NCBI GenBank assembly: GCA_963693305.1
Contig: OY855915.1
Coordinates: forward strand, 9,953,107-10,017,106
Reading direction: 5' to 3'
From: Meandrina meandrites
Lineage: Eukaryota > Cnidaria > Anthozoa > Scleractinia > Meandrinidae
Length of the DNA: 64,000 bases
A model generated the notes under the pieces. The model did not search any database and was not told the DNA's origin. It saw nothing but the letters and a program-made list of their open reading frames with translations. The translations under genes and the position numbers were made by a program. Shown in pieces: positions 1 to 12,470 of the stretch (within the stretch, counting starts at the first letter, position 1; each line of letters starts with the position of its first letter).

Positions 1-122
1 AGTTTCATGTAAATCTTCATTACAACAACTCATCTATACTATTACGAGATATTATTTTACGTATACATTATCATATTAGGCCACAGTTGTGGCCTCACAA
101 GATGACTCATTTCCTGTTTACC

Positions 123-3100
123 AGACATGTCTTACGAAAATCTGCTACAGAAATTACGTCCCTTTGCAACGCATAACATTATACTAGGTGGCGATTTTAA
201 TTGTCCCCTTGAAAACATCGATAAAGTAGGTGGTAACGACATCAATACAAAGAAGAAAGTAATACATCTTATTAATGAGCTTAGCAACAGCTTAGATCTA
301 ATTGACATATGGAGACTACAAAATCCAACTGAAACGCGCTTCACCTGGAGCAACAACTCTGGAAAAATAAGATGTCGGCTAGATTATTGGCTTGTTTCAC
401 AACGTTTAATTACCACTGTCAACAACACTGCGATAAAATCATATTTCGACTCTGATCATTCCCCGATCTTCATAGCATTTAGGCAAGAAAGCAAGTCGGG
501 AAAATCTCGCGGACCCGGCCTGTGGAAATTTAATAACTCGCTCCTAGAAAACGAAGACTTTGTGGCAAAATTGAAATTCTATGTAGGATACGCCAAAGGA
601 AAGCATCGCCAGTGTACAAGCAAAAAGCTCTACTGGGAAATGATAAAAATGGAAATCAGAGATTTTAGCATCCGTTTTTCCAAACGCTTGGCACACCGCA
701 AAAAGCCAACTGAAATAAGTCTTCTCTGTAAACTTCAGCAATTACATAAACGCGTTGATCAGAATCCTAACGACAAAACTTCTGTTGCTGAACTACAACG
801 CACCAAGACCGAATTGCAACGCCTTGCAGAACACAAAACAAAAGGGGCAATTATAAGAAGTAAAGCCAGGTGGTATGAACTTGGAGAAAAGAACAATAAA
901 TATTTTTTCATATTAGAGAAACGGTCTTTCAACAGGAACCACATAGAAAAGCTTAAGACCGAGCAAGCGGCGATTGAAGAGCCTCAAGAAATATTGCTGG
1001 AAATGGAGAATTTTTATTCGACTCTATACATGTCAAAAATACCAGCAGAAAATGACTGCAACGAGACTTCAGCGGACTTTTTTTCCAAGGTTAAAAACAT
1101 CCCACGGTTAAATAAAGAGCAACAGGATCTATGTGAAGGCCTGATAACAGCCGAAGAATGCTGGTCGGTAATTCAATCACTAGCCAAAAATAAGTCTCCT
1201 GGTACGGACGGTTTAACTGCAGAGTTTTATCTTCGATTTTGGGATGACATAAAGCTTCCACTTCTAGATTGCCTTAACGAATGTTTTGAAAATGGAGAAC
1301 TGTCTATCTCGCAGAAACGCGGCGTCATTTCACTTTTACCCAAAAAGAACAAAGACCCACTATACCTTAAAAACTGGCGTCCTATTTCTCTGCTCAACAC
1401 CGATTACAAGATCGCTACAAAATGTATTGCCAAACGTTTAGAGAAAGTTCTACCCGAGCTCATTAATAGAGATCAAACTGGTTACATAAAAAACAGGTTC
1501 ATTGGGGTAAATATACGATTAATTTCGGATGTAATCGACAGTTATGACGAGAACAATCTTCCGGGTTTTCTTTTATTCATAGACTTTGAAAAAGCGTTTG
1601 ACTCTCTCGAGTGGACTTTTCTATTCAAATCTCTTGAAGTTATGAATTTTGGCCCTATGTTTCAAAGGTGGATCCGAACTTTCTACTCCAACATCAGCAG
1701 TTGTGTCATCAATAACGGCTATACCACGAGTTTCTTTCCTCTTAAAAGAGGTGTCAGACAGGGCTGTCCCCTGTCGGGCCTCCTCTTCGTTCTTGCTATA
1801 GAGTTCCTTGCTCAGAGTATAAGAGAAAGCAATGCGATACAGGGTCTAAATGTTGGTAATAAAGAAGTCAAATTAAGTTTGTATGCGGATGACATAACTG
1901 CCTTGATCCGGGATGAAACCTCCGCACACCATCTCTTTGTTCTACTAAAAGACTTTGAAAATTCTTCAGGCCTCAAAATAAACTCGTCAAAAACTGAAGG
2001 AATGTGGCTTGGCAGCTCAAAGTGTAATATCGCCAAGAAAACCTTATTCGGGATATCGTGGCCCAAAGATTACGTAATCGCCCTGGGAGTAGCTTTCGCC
2101 TATGATTCAAACGTCAGCAAAAAAATAAATTTCGACGAAAAACTTTCTAAGCTAAAATCGTCTCTAAATTGTTGGACCACAAGAAATTTGACTCTTCTAG
2201 GCAGGATTAACATCGTAAAAACTTTAGGTATTTCGAAGCTAGTGTACAACACCTCTGTACTAGTCGTGCCACCAAATTTTGATAAAGAAGTGAACAACGC
2301 GTGTTTCCGGTTTGTTTGGAACTTCAAGCCAGACAAAATCAAACGGAGTACTTTGATAGGTCCTTTTGATAAAGGCGGTCTACAAATGGTTGACTTCTCC
2401 ATGGTAGACAAAGCGCTTAAAGCCGCCTGGGTAAAACGGCTATATGAAAGTAAAGATTGCAATTGGTGTGCGCTATATTTTTCAGCTCTCCGCAAATATG
2501 GCAGTAATCTGCTTTTGGAGTCCAATTATAACGTAGAAGATTTAGATTTGACTAAAGGTCCGGCTTTTTATAAAACCGTGTTAACTGTTTGGCAAGATCT
2601 GCACTCAAAAGCTCCATCTGATGCAGAAGAATATACAAGCGAAGTACTCTGGAACAATCGTTTTATTAAGATAGATGGAAGATCAATTTATTATGCATCG
2701 TGGCACGAAAAGAGCGTCACAACAATCGGTGACCTTCTCGATGAGAACAATAAGTTTCTAACCTATAAAAGCTTGCTAGACAAATTTGATCTGCGGACCA
2801 ATTTTCTGACATACAATGGCGTTATAGCCGCAATTCCAAAGTCTTGGAAGGAATCTATTCAAAGGCGTTCCATTGCTCTTCAAAACGTTAAAATCACTAG
2901 AAACAATCTCTCAGTTACAAATATCACCGCTAAGAAATCTCGAATTGTGCTCGCCAATGATGCTTTCATCCCTCCAAACGGTGAATTTAACCTCATTAAC
3001 ATGCATCGAAATCCAACTCTTACTTACAAGTTGCCTTTCAATGTAACTACAGAAAATAGATTAAGATGCTTTCAGTATAAGGTGATAAACAATATACTCC

Positions 3101-3782
3101 CCACTAACGATATACTTTATAAAATGAAAATTAAGCCAGATCCAATGTGCAAATATTGTGAGTCTACTCGAGAAACCTTAACGCATATGTTATTTGAATG
3201 CCCCAAAGTAAAGCAATTTTGGCTAAAAGTTATCGACCGGTGGAATAAGAAAAGAGCCGACGACGTAACCGTAACTTCGAGTGATATCTTGTATGGCTAC
3301 AAACCTGAATCTACTTCTACTTACACCTTTAACCACTTTCTTTTGATAGCGAAATTTTTCATCTTTCAAGCTAAACAAGCGAATCACCCCCCGTCTTTCG
3401 AGGCCTTCTATATCTTCCTCAATGATAAAATTCGCAGCGAAAAAGAAATAGACAACACTTTGTGTATAATTATGTATTCTCAGCATGTCAACTTGCGCAC
3501 GTCTGCTTCATCCCTTCTCTTCTATATTTTATAACCTATTTTTTTCTTTTTCGCTTCCGTGTTTTTTTTTTTGGGATTTTTTTTTTTTACCTACAATATA
3601 GGAGAGTAATATCAATAATTAATTAATTTTAAATTTAGTGTAATGTTGTTAATTAGCTCTGAAAAATATTTATCCCAATGTACTGTATGTATTATATTGT
3701 AGCGTAAATTTCGTTCTGTATATTGTTCTGTCATGTTTAAATGCCAAATAAAGTGAACAAAAAAAGAAAAAAAGACATGTCT
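123..3782 (+). mobile_element. 5'-truncated L1/Tx1-like LINE with target-site duplication
   Basis: A non-LTR retrotransposon copy bounded by the 10-bp direct repeat AGACATGTCT at 123-132 and 3773-3782. The coding part runs to 3534, followed by a T-rich 3' UTR, an AATAAA signal at 3747-3752 and an A-rich tail that abuts the second repeat. The 5' end is truncated inside the apurinic endonuclease domain, which is typical of incomplete target-primed reverse transcription. The reading frame is open for over 1,100 codons, so the insertion appears fairly recent. The clade call rests on the motif styles FEKAFDS and YADD and on the C-terminal cysteine/histidine knuckle. Confidence 0.9.
127..3534 (+). 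pseudogene. LINE ORF2: partial AP endonuclease, reverse transcriptase, C-terminal zinc knuckle (5' truncated)
   Basis: The product would be the replication enzyme of an L1/Tx1-like LINE: it nicks target DNA and reverse-transcribes the element RNA. Visible in order are the end of the endonuclease domain (GGDFN near residue 21, SDHSP near 110), the RT palm (SPGTDG near 357, FIDFEKAFDS near 484, YADD near 586), and a C-terminal CKYCES...THMLFEC knuckle near 1008. The first Met at 127 lies in the target-site duplication and is fortuitous; roughly the first hundred or more endonuclease residues are missing, so this copy cannot be autonomous. The remaining frame has no stop or frameshift. Confidence 0.9.
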
Positions 3783-4816
3783 AGACTTGTCAGCGGGGAA
3801 TCCCCTAGATTTGTTTCTCGAAATGGTATCCTGAATTTCCGAGAATTAAAAGACTTCCGGTATTTCTGAGGAAGTCACGCAATACTGCTTTTTCATCCCG
3901 AATGAATGCATAAATCAAAATAAAAAATATATAGTTTACATCAAATGTGAAAGTAGAATATTGTTTGAAGGTATGAGCTCATTTTTGAAAAAAATGTGCT
4001 CGTACCCTCAAACACTATACTACTCAAAATTAGCGCCAAACCCGACGTAGCCTCCTCCCATATTGCAGCACACTATTGATGGGGTTCTCAATGTCAGCTT
4101 CGATAGGGCAGAAAGTAAGTATTACGGTCCCCCACTTGAAAGGAGAACTACTAGTAGCCTTTGTTGAAGGCTGTGTACACCTTCGGCATTCTGAGAGATA
4201 GGTGAAACATTTCGCCCAGGAATGGGATGATATAGCGCACTTAGTTTTGGTGATCATACACAAATGTACGAGAGCCAGAACCTTCCTAAGCTTGCGCCTC
4301 TCTCCTTCATTCCCAGTACATACAAATGGAGCTGCTCTCCTGCAAACTCGCGAAACTCATGGTTGTTCATCACTTGCTCAAACTCGGTTCAGTTCTAGTT
4401 TCCGCGGTTCCAAGTTCAAGAAGAAATATCTCCGCACTGGACTAGTTCATGAATCCAAACAACCGCATATAATGCATTTGTCCGCCTTTGATCATGGTGG
4501 AGAGGAAACACTTTCGAACCGTGGCAGAAAGCTATTGAATGTTTGTGAGACCTCGTGTTTGGGAAATGTGGATGGGGGTAGCTGGAAAACGGGTAATTGT
4601 TTTTGAGGGGGCTGTATTCAACACACTTGTCAGTAATGCGTACATACAATTTATCTACCTGCTCTCTTTTCTGAAATAACTTTGAAAACCCCACAATATT
4701 TTTGCAATGTTTATAAGTGAAAACTGGTCATACTGTGACCAATAATCGGGCGTTGTGATGTCTCATATGACGCCACATAGTTGAATTCAAGCACCAAAAT
4801 AAACAGAAATCATCTT
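3783..4816. other. No gene recognised
   Basis: Between the two LINE copies there is mixed-composition sequence with only short, overlapping open frames on both strands (for example 4202-4606 plus and 4416-4694 minus). They show no domain, and the two strands are equally open, so they are treated as chance ORFs. Confidence 0.5.
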
Positions 4817-5398
4817 TGTAGTTCCAATACATTCTAAATTTGCGTTTGAAACGTGATTCGTTTACTTTTAAAAGAATAGAAGCAATTTTCTCCTCCGTAA
4901 CGTACGGAAAACACTCACTTCGTTACCTAGGGCCCAAACTGTGGAACGATCCCGCTTCTAAAATTAGAAATGCAGCCTCTCTAAAACAATTTAAAAACAT
5001 TATACGTAATCAGGACCTCACTGCCCTAGCTGCAAATGTCAGTGACTGTCGAGGCTGCAACTTATGCCAAGAATGACTGGCCGTTTATAGATATACAAAT
5101 GATTTGACTAATTTTAATATTTTAATGTAGTTTGAGATACACAATTTTTTAACATAATATTATTTGGCCGTTTATAGATAATTTTTAAAAATGATTTGCA
5201 TAATTTTAGTATTTTAATGTAGTTTAGGATATACAATTTTAATATATTTGTAGCTTTTAGTTAAGTTAATATATGTGTCCACAAATGTTTTTGTAGTATT
5301 CATAGTAAGTCAATGGTTTTTAATAAGGTTAGTTAGGTGTCCACAATTAGTAGAGGGGACTTTTCCCCTCAGCTACTCCTTTTGACACGATAATAAAG
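4817..5398 (+). mobile_element. 3' fragment of a CR1/L2-like LINE
   Basis: An open frame (best part 4840-5076, 78 codons) encodes the C-terminal tail typical of CR1/L2-type reverse transcriptases in cnidarians: a YGKHSLRYLGPKLWN block, a run ending in LKQFK, and a final C-x2-C pair (CRGCNLC). The endonuclease and RT domains are absent. An AATAAA lies at 5392-5397 and the element runs straight into a (TTA)n tract, which is the usual 3' terminus of such LINEs. No target-site duplication could be defined because the 5' break is unclear. Confidence 0.75.
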
Positions 5399-5404
5399 TT
5401 ATTA

Positions 5405-5455
<51 letters not shown>
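5399..5455 (+). repeat. (TTA)n microsatellite, LINE 3' tail
   Basis: About 18 near-perfect TTA/ATT triplets directly follow the polyadenylation signal of the LINE fragment. They probably arose as its 3' terminal repeat. Confidence 0.9.
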
Positions 5456-5456
<1 letters not shown>

Positions 5457-6723
5457 AAGTGAAACCGGTAAAAACAATATATAATTATATATCCCACAGA
5501 AAACAGGTGAATGTGAAAAGGTTAACAAAATAGATTAGTGTGAGGCAATCTGCAGCTTACTTTTATAAGCAAATGCCTACATTGTGCAGTTCCAGAAAAT
5601 ATCCATACCCACGCCAAGGAGATGGTCATTGGAAATTCCGAAGGGGGAGGGGGAGGGGGGAGGTGATCTCAATAACCCAAGTTTTTAAAAGAAAATGTGA
5701 AGCTATACTGGAAATTTCGGGGGGTAGGAGGGTCCAAAGAAAAGAACCTTCCTTGGGGGAGGTATGGATATTATTTGGAACCACACATTTTAATAAGACT
5801 GCCATTAAACTATTGAAGACACTTACGCCTGTGCTGCAAAAAAACTTGACGTCTTTACTTAACCTTGAGTAAACTGTATGGTCTGTGATAATAATTATGT
5901 AAACTGTCTGTAATTTCATTATTTTTATTGGAACAAAATATTTTTGTCACGAGCCCCAGAATGGTTTTAAAACTTACATGTAATAAAGCGCCAGTATTCA
6001 CATGGAACCTAATTGGGTTCTGGGATGCCCATATTACATAATCACTTACTTATCCTCATCGGGCCCATGAGAACTCTTGAGGCTGGGTTCGTATTACACT
6101 AATAGCTATGAAGGTCACTGAAGTATATTCAGGTTTAAACTGGCAATATGTGGGAATCAATTGTGACAATTTTATTACATTAACAAAATGTGTATTTTTG
6201 AGTTCGTTTTCAAGTTGACTAGAGAGGAATGTCATTGCAAAGTCTTCAAGTCACCTGTAAATAGAAACAAAACAAACAAAAACTATCTTTTTTGGTAAAA
6301 TTGCTATCTTTCCAACATGCAAACTGTATATTAAAATTAAATGGCCTTTTTCAGTGTGTGAAAAAACTGACTGCTTTCATGTTGGGCTATTGGATCCAAT
6401 AATTTTTTACACTTGCTAGATAGAAAAATGATATTTATGGATTTTTTACTTGTTGTTGTTTCCAGAGAAACATCAGTCTTTGGATAAGCATATAATGGTT
6501 CAACCTTGCCCAGTCTACCTGAGTCAGGCAAGGAAGAAATCAATTTTCTTTGCACCCTTCCTTTCAGTAATCATTGGAGAAAAATGTCAGATTATTAAAT
6601 GTTTTGTACCCTAAAGCTGAGTTTTTGTAATCTGTTCATCTCAAAACACTACATTACCGAAATCTTTGTTTGGTTTTCTTGTAGAGCAAGTTGTCAACAA
6701 AAACTAATATGGAGTTTACTTAA

Positions 6724-7095
6724 AGGGGCAGTATCACGGGAGGTCTTCTACGTTTTTGTGTAAACTAAGCTAGAATTATAAAGGTGCACTCACTGATCAA
6801 CAGACTAACCTTTTAATGACAAAAAAGGCATAAATTCACTCTCTCGGATGTGAACAACCCATAATCGATAGTTTTTTAGTGATTTTCCTCCATGTAACAC
6901 TGTCAAACTTGAAAACGTCGGCCCGACGTTTTCAAATTTTAGACCACTTCTTTCCTACCCGTCCGTAGCCAAACCGGTTTTAAACAACTTTTGTGACTAG
7001 TACAATGCACTTTAACAAGGTTAGGCAATTCCCAATTGATACCAACACCTTCATTGGATTTTCAAGTAGCACGAAATTTTGGTGAGACTGCCCCT
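6724..7095. mobile_element. 372-bp TTAA-flanked MITE (piggyBac-like)
   Basis: Begins AGGGGCAGTATCAC and ends with the near-perfect inverse (GTGAGACTGCCCCT), flanked by TTAA at 6720-6723 and 7096-7099. The paralogous site in copy B (near 10075) reads straight through a single TTAA, which is direct empty-site evidence. It has no coding capacity. A long central palindrome (GAAAACGTCGGCCCGACG near 6911) is present. TTAA duplication is diagnostic of piggyBac-type transposases. Confidence 0.9.
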
Positions 7096-7195
7096 TTAAA
7101 TCAAATTTACAGCTACTTCATGGATTATTTCCAAAAGTAAAAAAAAAAAAAAACTTGGGTCTTGACAAAGTGCAAGCCAACAAGTCATGAGAGGC

Positions 7196-7440
7196 ATTCC
7201 AGTTAATCTGAATAGCACACTGGTTAGCCTTAATAGCTCTCTGGTTAGCCTAAACAGTACTCCAGTAAGCCTGAGTATAGTTAGCTTATGTGGCTTTAGG
7301 TTAGGCTATATATTTATTGGGTTAGGAATTTCTGGCTTGTATGGCACTTATGTGTCATGAAACATGCGAGCCATTCCAGTTAACCTACATAAGATTCCAG
7401 TTAGCCTAAATAGCACTCCAGTTAGCCTTGAAAACACTTT
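7196..7440. repeat. Degenerate ~22-30 bp phrase array in copy A (CCAGTTAGCCTNAATAGCA)
   Basis: The words GTTAGCC and AATAGCACTCC recur at irregular 20-30 bp spacing about eight times. The same phrases recur in copy B near 10170-10440, so the array predates the duplication. Confidence 0.6.
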
Positions 7441-8897
7441 GCCTGTTGGAGTACAAACAGTACATTATAACAGTTAAGAGATCAACAACTACCAGAACTT
7501 GTTATAATCCACTCGGTCAATATTCTGACAAACATTTCCTCACGTCTAAATAATGAAAGGATGCGATTCTTATTAATTTGAAGTAGCTTAAAATTCAGAT
7601 GACAAGCATAACTACAAATTACATGCCATGACGAACTGACTGACACTCAAAATCTTTTTTTCCTTCGAGCTCGGCTTTAATTCCAGTTTGCACGATTTTA
7701 TCGTTAACACTTTTATATATGCTCACACATGATAAACGTCGAATACATAAGCTTAAACCAGTGTTCAAAATAAAATCGTTGTACAATGACAAACGCTTAC
7801 CTCAGATCCCTGTAAGTTGCTGTAAGAAATGTTTGCGAAACGTTTCCCTCGCCGTTTCTCCTCATTTCATATTCTTCGTTATCGGGAATACGAATAGAAG
7901 AAGAATACCCCGTGTTTGGAAACTCGCTGTGATCGCGTCAAGAAGGAAAAACATCGGTAAAACTACCCTAGATAACTCAAACTATATAACTCGTCGCCAT
8001 TTTGAACATTTTCTTGTCGTGAGCCCGCAATACGGACCACCGGGAATCCCCTAGCAGCGGTGAGGGGGAGGGGCTGCTGCTAAACTTCTCCCCAGGCTCC
8101 ACTCCTTTCGTCTGAAAGAAATAAAATCCATCCTGGCCAAAAGCAATTAAAATGAGAAGAAACTGACGACGCCATCATAAAGAGCATACACTTCTGCCTT
8201 TGGCAAAATTTTCTTTTGTTTCTACCGCAAATGGTCGCTGAGCAGGAAGCCAACAACCTTTTCAATTGTACATTTCACTGCCGCACATTTTCAGGAAAAA
8301 GTAATCATGGCCATTTTTAAAAGCACTATTTAAAATACTACAACTTCGCTTAAAAATATCCTAAGAGAAAGATTCTAGTAAAGTTTTCAAGCGAATTTAA
8401 AAGTGTGGCCCTTTCTGGTCACGTGATTGATGACGTCATAGCGATGAAAGTGTTAAAAATGGATTTAGCATGGAAGTATCTACCAACTTGTACTTTGTTG
8501 TTTCTTTACATTTAATGCAACGCCAGGTACGCACTAGTACCCAGACTCCCAGTTTTTGAAAATTGCACATAGCTCCCTTAATATTTATATTTTGTTCGGT
8601 TCCTGGGCAGTCCGAAATGCCTCACGCCAATGTGCTTCAAGCTGCATTGACTGCTTTTTTAGTAACAAACTATTTTCGTCATAGTTAGCAAAAACGAACT
8701 TCTGAGCAAAGTCACGTGACTAATGACGTCATCACCCTATGTCTCATATGAGAAGTAGTTTATGGTAAGAGTTATTTGTATACGACACAGTACTACTGCA
8801 GGCTTCAAACTGACCAAGTTATTTGGCATTTACGATTTTTCAGTTGAAAAGGATTCTGGGAAGGTTCTTATTATAATTATATATTGTTTTTATAATT

Positions 8898-11800
8898 ATT
8901 ACAAGTGAAACCGGTAAAAACAATATATAATTATATATCCCATAGAAAACGGTAAATGTGAAAATAGATTAGTGTGTATCAATCAGATCAATCTGCCGCT
9001 TACTTTCATAAGCAAATGCCTACATTGTGCGGTTCCAGAAAATATCCATACCCACCCCAAGGATGGTATTGGAAATTCCGAGGGGGATGGGGGTCTCAAT
9101 AACACAAATTTTTAAAAGAAAGTATGAAGCTAAACTGGAAATCCTAGGGGGTGGGAGGGTCAAAACCAAAGAACCATCCTCGGAGGAGGTATGGATATTT
9201 TTTGGAACCACACCCTGTGGAACCAAGCCTGTGCTGCAAAAAAACTAGACACATTAACTTAACCTGGAGTAAAATTTATGGTTTGTGATAATAATTAATA
9301 ATGTAAATTCTCTGTTATTTCATTATTTTTACATGTTTTTATTGAAACAATTTTTTTTTTGTCATGAACCCCAGAATGGTTTTAAAACTTGTACATGTAA
9401 TTAAGACAGTGTCAGTATATAAATGTAGCCATATTGGGTTCTGGGATGTTCATATTATATAAATAGCTAAAAATGTCACTAAAGTATATTCAGGTTTAAA
9501 CTGGCAACATGTGGAGTCAATCATGTGACAATTTTATTACATTGATACAATGTGTATTTTTGAGTTCATTTTGACTAACAAGAATGCCCTTGCAAAGTCT
9601 TCAAGTCACCTGCAAATAGAAACAAAACAAACAAAAACTATTTATTTGCAATTTTCCAGCATGTAGACTGTATATTAAAATTAAATGTTTTTTTTCAGTG
9701 TGTGAAAAAAACTGGCTGCTTTTACGTTGGGCTAGTGGATCCAATAATTTTTTCCACTTGCTAGATAGCCAAATGACATTTATCGATTTTTATATTTTGT
9801 TGTAGTTGTTTCGAAAGAAAAATGGGACTTTGGGTAAGCTTATAATGGTTTCACCTTGCCCAGTCTACCTGGGTCAGGCAAGGAAGAAATTAATTTTCTT
9901 TGCACCCCTCCTTTCAGTAATCATTGCAGAAAAATGTCAGATTATTTTAATAATGTTTAAAAATGTTTTGGACCCTAAAGCTGAATTTTTTCATTTCAAA
10001 ACATCACGTCACAGAAATCTAAGTTTGGTTTTCTTGCACAGCAAGTTGCCAACCAAATTTAAGCTGGAGTTTATTTAAATCAAATTTACAGCTACTACTT
10101 GGCTAATTCTCATATGAGTTAAAAAAAAAAACTTGGGTCTTGACAAGGTCCGAGCCAACAAGTCATGAGAGCCATTCCATTATATATAAATGGCACATTG
10201 GGTAGACTAAAAAGCTCCCTGGAAAGCCTAAGCAGTACTCCAGTTAGCCTGAGTATAGTTAGCTAAGGTGGCTTGAGGTTATGCTTAGTTATTGGAGTTA
10301 GGTATTTCTGGCTTGTATGGCACTTATGTGTCATGAAACATGCGAGCCATGCAAGCCATTCCAGTTAGCCTACATAAGATTTCGGTTAGCCAACATGTAC
10401 ATAGTACTCCAGTTAGCCAAACGGTGCATCATGTTGCTTGCAGTTAGCTTTGTATTGGGATTACGAGGGTTTTCTGGCTTGCTTAATTTTCATATTGCTA
10501 CTTCAAAATGCTACTGAAGGTCATTCAACAACTGAAAATACAGGCCTTAAAAAAATGTCAAACAGATTTTTTATAAAGTAGAAAAATGTCTGGTCAAAAA
10601 GCAGATCTTCAATGCCTCAGGTAATAAATGTGTGTAGAGAGAAGGATGGGAATTGCTAGAATTGACTGTCACATAACTATGTGCAAAACTAAGAGATCAA
10701 CAACTACCTGAACTTGTTATAATCCATCGTTTAACTCAACAGTAATCCAGAATGTCCTCAGTTCTGAATTCTGTAAATCCTGTCAAAACATTAGGCATTC
10801 TATTAGTCCCAAAAATTACCTGTAGACCACAAAATGCAAAAGAAATGTAAATCTATGTTTACCAATACAATAAAACATCATGGGAAGAACAAATTCTAAG
10901 TTAAGAAATGGTCTCATTTATTAAACATGCCCAAAGAGGCATTCCAAAACGTAAATAGCACTGTTTAATTGAAGTCTAGATTAGCTACCAGGTTGACTGC
11001 AAGTAGTCTCTAGTCTAACTTTAATAAAAAAAAAAGATCACACTACTGAGCTGAAATGTTTCTTCCAATTTCAAAGGTATCACATCAAAGGTGTTACAGT
11101 AATTTCAAATTTCCCTGACGTTATTTTTCTTTACGGCCTGAAATGACCAGTTGGTCAATATTTTGAGGAACATTTCCCCACGTATAAATAATGGAAGGAT
11201 GCGATTCTTATTAATTTGAAGTGCAGTAGCTTAAAATTCAGATGACAAACATAAATAACAGTTACATGCCTCGACGAAATGACTGCCATGTAATATTATC
11301 GCCTCATTCTCACTACCTATTTTTACGCTGAACTCGGCTTTTATTCCGGTAAGCTAAGTTGATAAACATGATAAACGTCGAAGACATAAGCTTCAACCAG
11401 TCTAAAAAAAATCATTGTACAATGAGAAACGCTTACCTCAGGTCCCTGTAAGTTTCTGTTACCCACGTTTGCGCACGTTTCTACTCATTCAATATTCTTC
11501 TTTATCGGGAATACAAATAAAGGACTCGTTTTCATCCCGTCAAGAAGGTTAAACGTCGACAAAACTGTCCTCTATAACTCAAAATCACTCCATTGGATTC
11601 CCCTTTCTTGTCGCCATTTTGAAAATGCTCTTGTCGTGAGCCCGCAATACGGACCACGGGGAATCCGCTGTGGAGACCCCAGCAGGGGGGAGGGGGAGGG
11701 GCAGCTACTTAACCTCTCCCCAGGCCCACTCCTTTCATCTGAGAGAAATTAAATCCTTCCTCGCCAAGAGCAATTAAGAAACTGACAACGCCATCATAAA

Positions 11801-12470
11801 GCGCATGTACTCCTGCCTTTGGCAAAATTTTCTTTTATTCCTACAGCAAATGATCGCTGAGCAGGAAGCCAACAAACTTTTCAATTGTATGTTTTACTGC
11901 CGTACATTTTTAGGAAAAAGTAATAATGGCCATTTTTTGAAACACTTTTTAAAAGCTACAACTTCGCTTAAAAAAATCCTAAGAGGGAGATCCTAGTAAA
12001 ATTTTCAAGCGAATTTAAAAATGCGGTCCTCTCTGGTCACGTGACCGATGACGTCATAACAATAAAAGTGATAAAAATGTGCGTAACATATAAATATCTA
12101 CCAACATGTAATTTGTTGTTTCCTCACATTTAATGCAACGCCAGATACTCACTTGTACCCAGACTCCCACTTTTTGAAAATCGTACATAGCTCCCTTAAT
12201 ATTTATATTTTGTTCGGTACCCGGGCAGTCTGAAATGCCTCACACCAATGTGCTTCAAACTGCAATGACTGCTTTTTCAGTAACAAAATACCTTCGTCAC
12301 AGTGAGCAAAAACGAACTTGAGAGCAATGTCACGTGACTAATGACGTCACGACGTTGTACTCCTCCTGGCTTCAAACTGACCAAGTTATTTGGCATAGAT
12401 GATTTTTCAGCTGCAAAGGATTTTGGGAAGGTTTTTATTATAATTATATATTGTTTTTATAATGATTATT
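8898..12470. repeat. Segmental tandem duplication, copy B (~3.57 kb)
   Basis: Second copy of the 5452-8897 block in head-to-tail orientation, ending at TTATAATGATTATTATTG. It lacks the TTAA-flanked MITE of copy A (empty site near 10075) and carries about 0.4 kb near 10736-11150 that copy A lacks. No conserved open reading frame was found. Confidence 0.85.

Larger units (their letters stand above)
5452..8897. repeat. Segmental tandem duplication, copy A (~3.45 kb)
   Basis: Starts at ATTACAAGTGAAACCGG and is matched in order by the block from 8898. Both copies share the same landmarks: the poly-purine stretch near 5640/9080, the short phrase array near 7200/10180, the block near 8043/11680, the paired CACGTGA/TGACGTCA sites and the final TTATATATTGTTTTTATAAT. 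Copies differ by many substitutions and indels, so the duplication is old. Open frames such as 5540-5872 (copy A) and 9027-9248 (copy B) are not preserved between copies and are not taken as genes. No transposase or host gene was recognised. Confidence 0.85.

Noticed and set aside
4202..4606. 134-codon plus-strand frame
   Set aside because: Overlaps a 92-codon minus frame and shows no domain or codon pattern suggesting a gene.
5540..5872. 110-codon frame with paralogue at 9027-9248
   Set aside because: The frame is not conserved between the duplicated copies (different ends and indels), so coding is unlikely.
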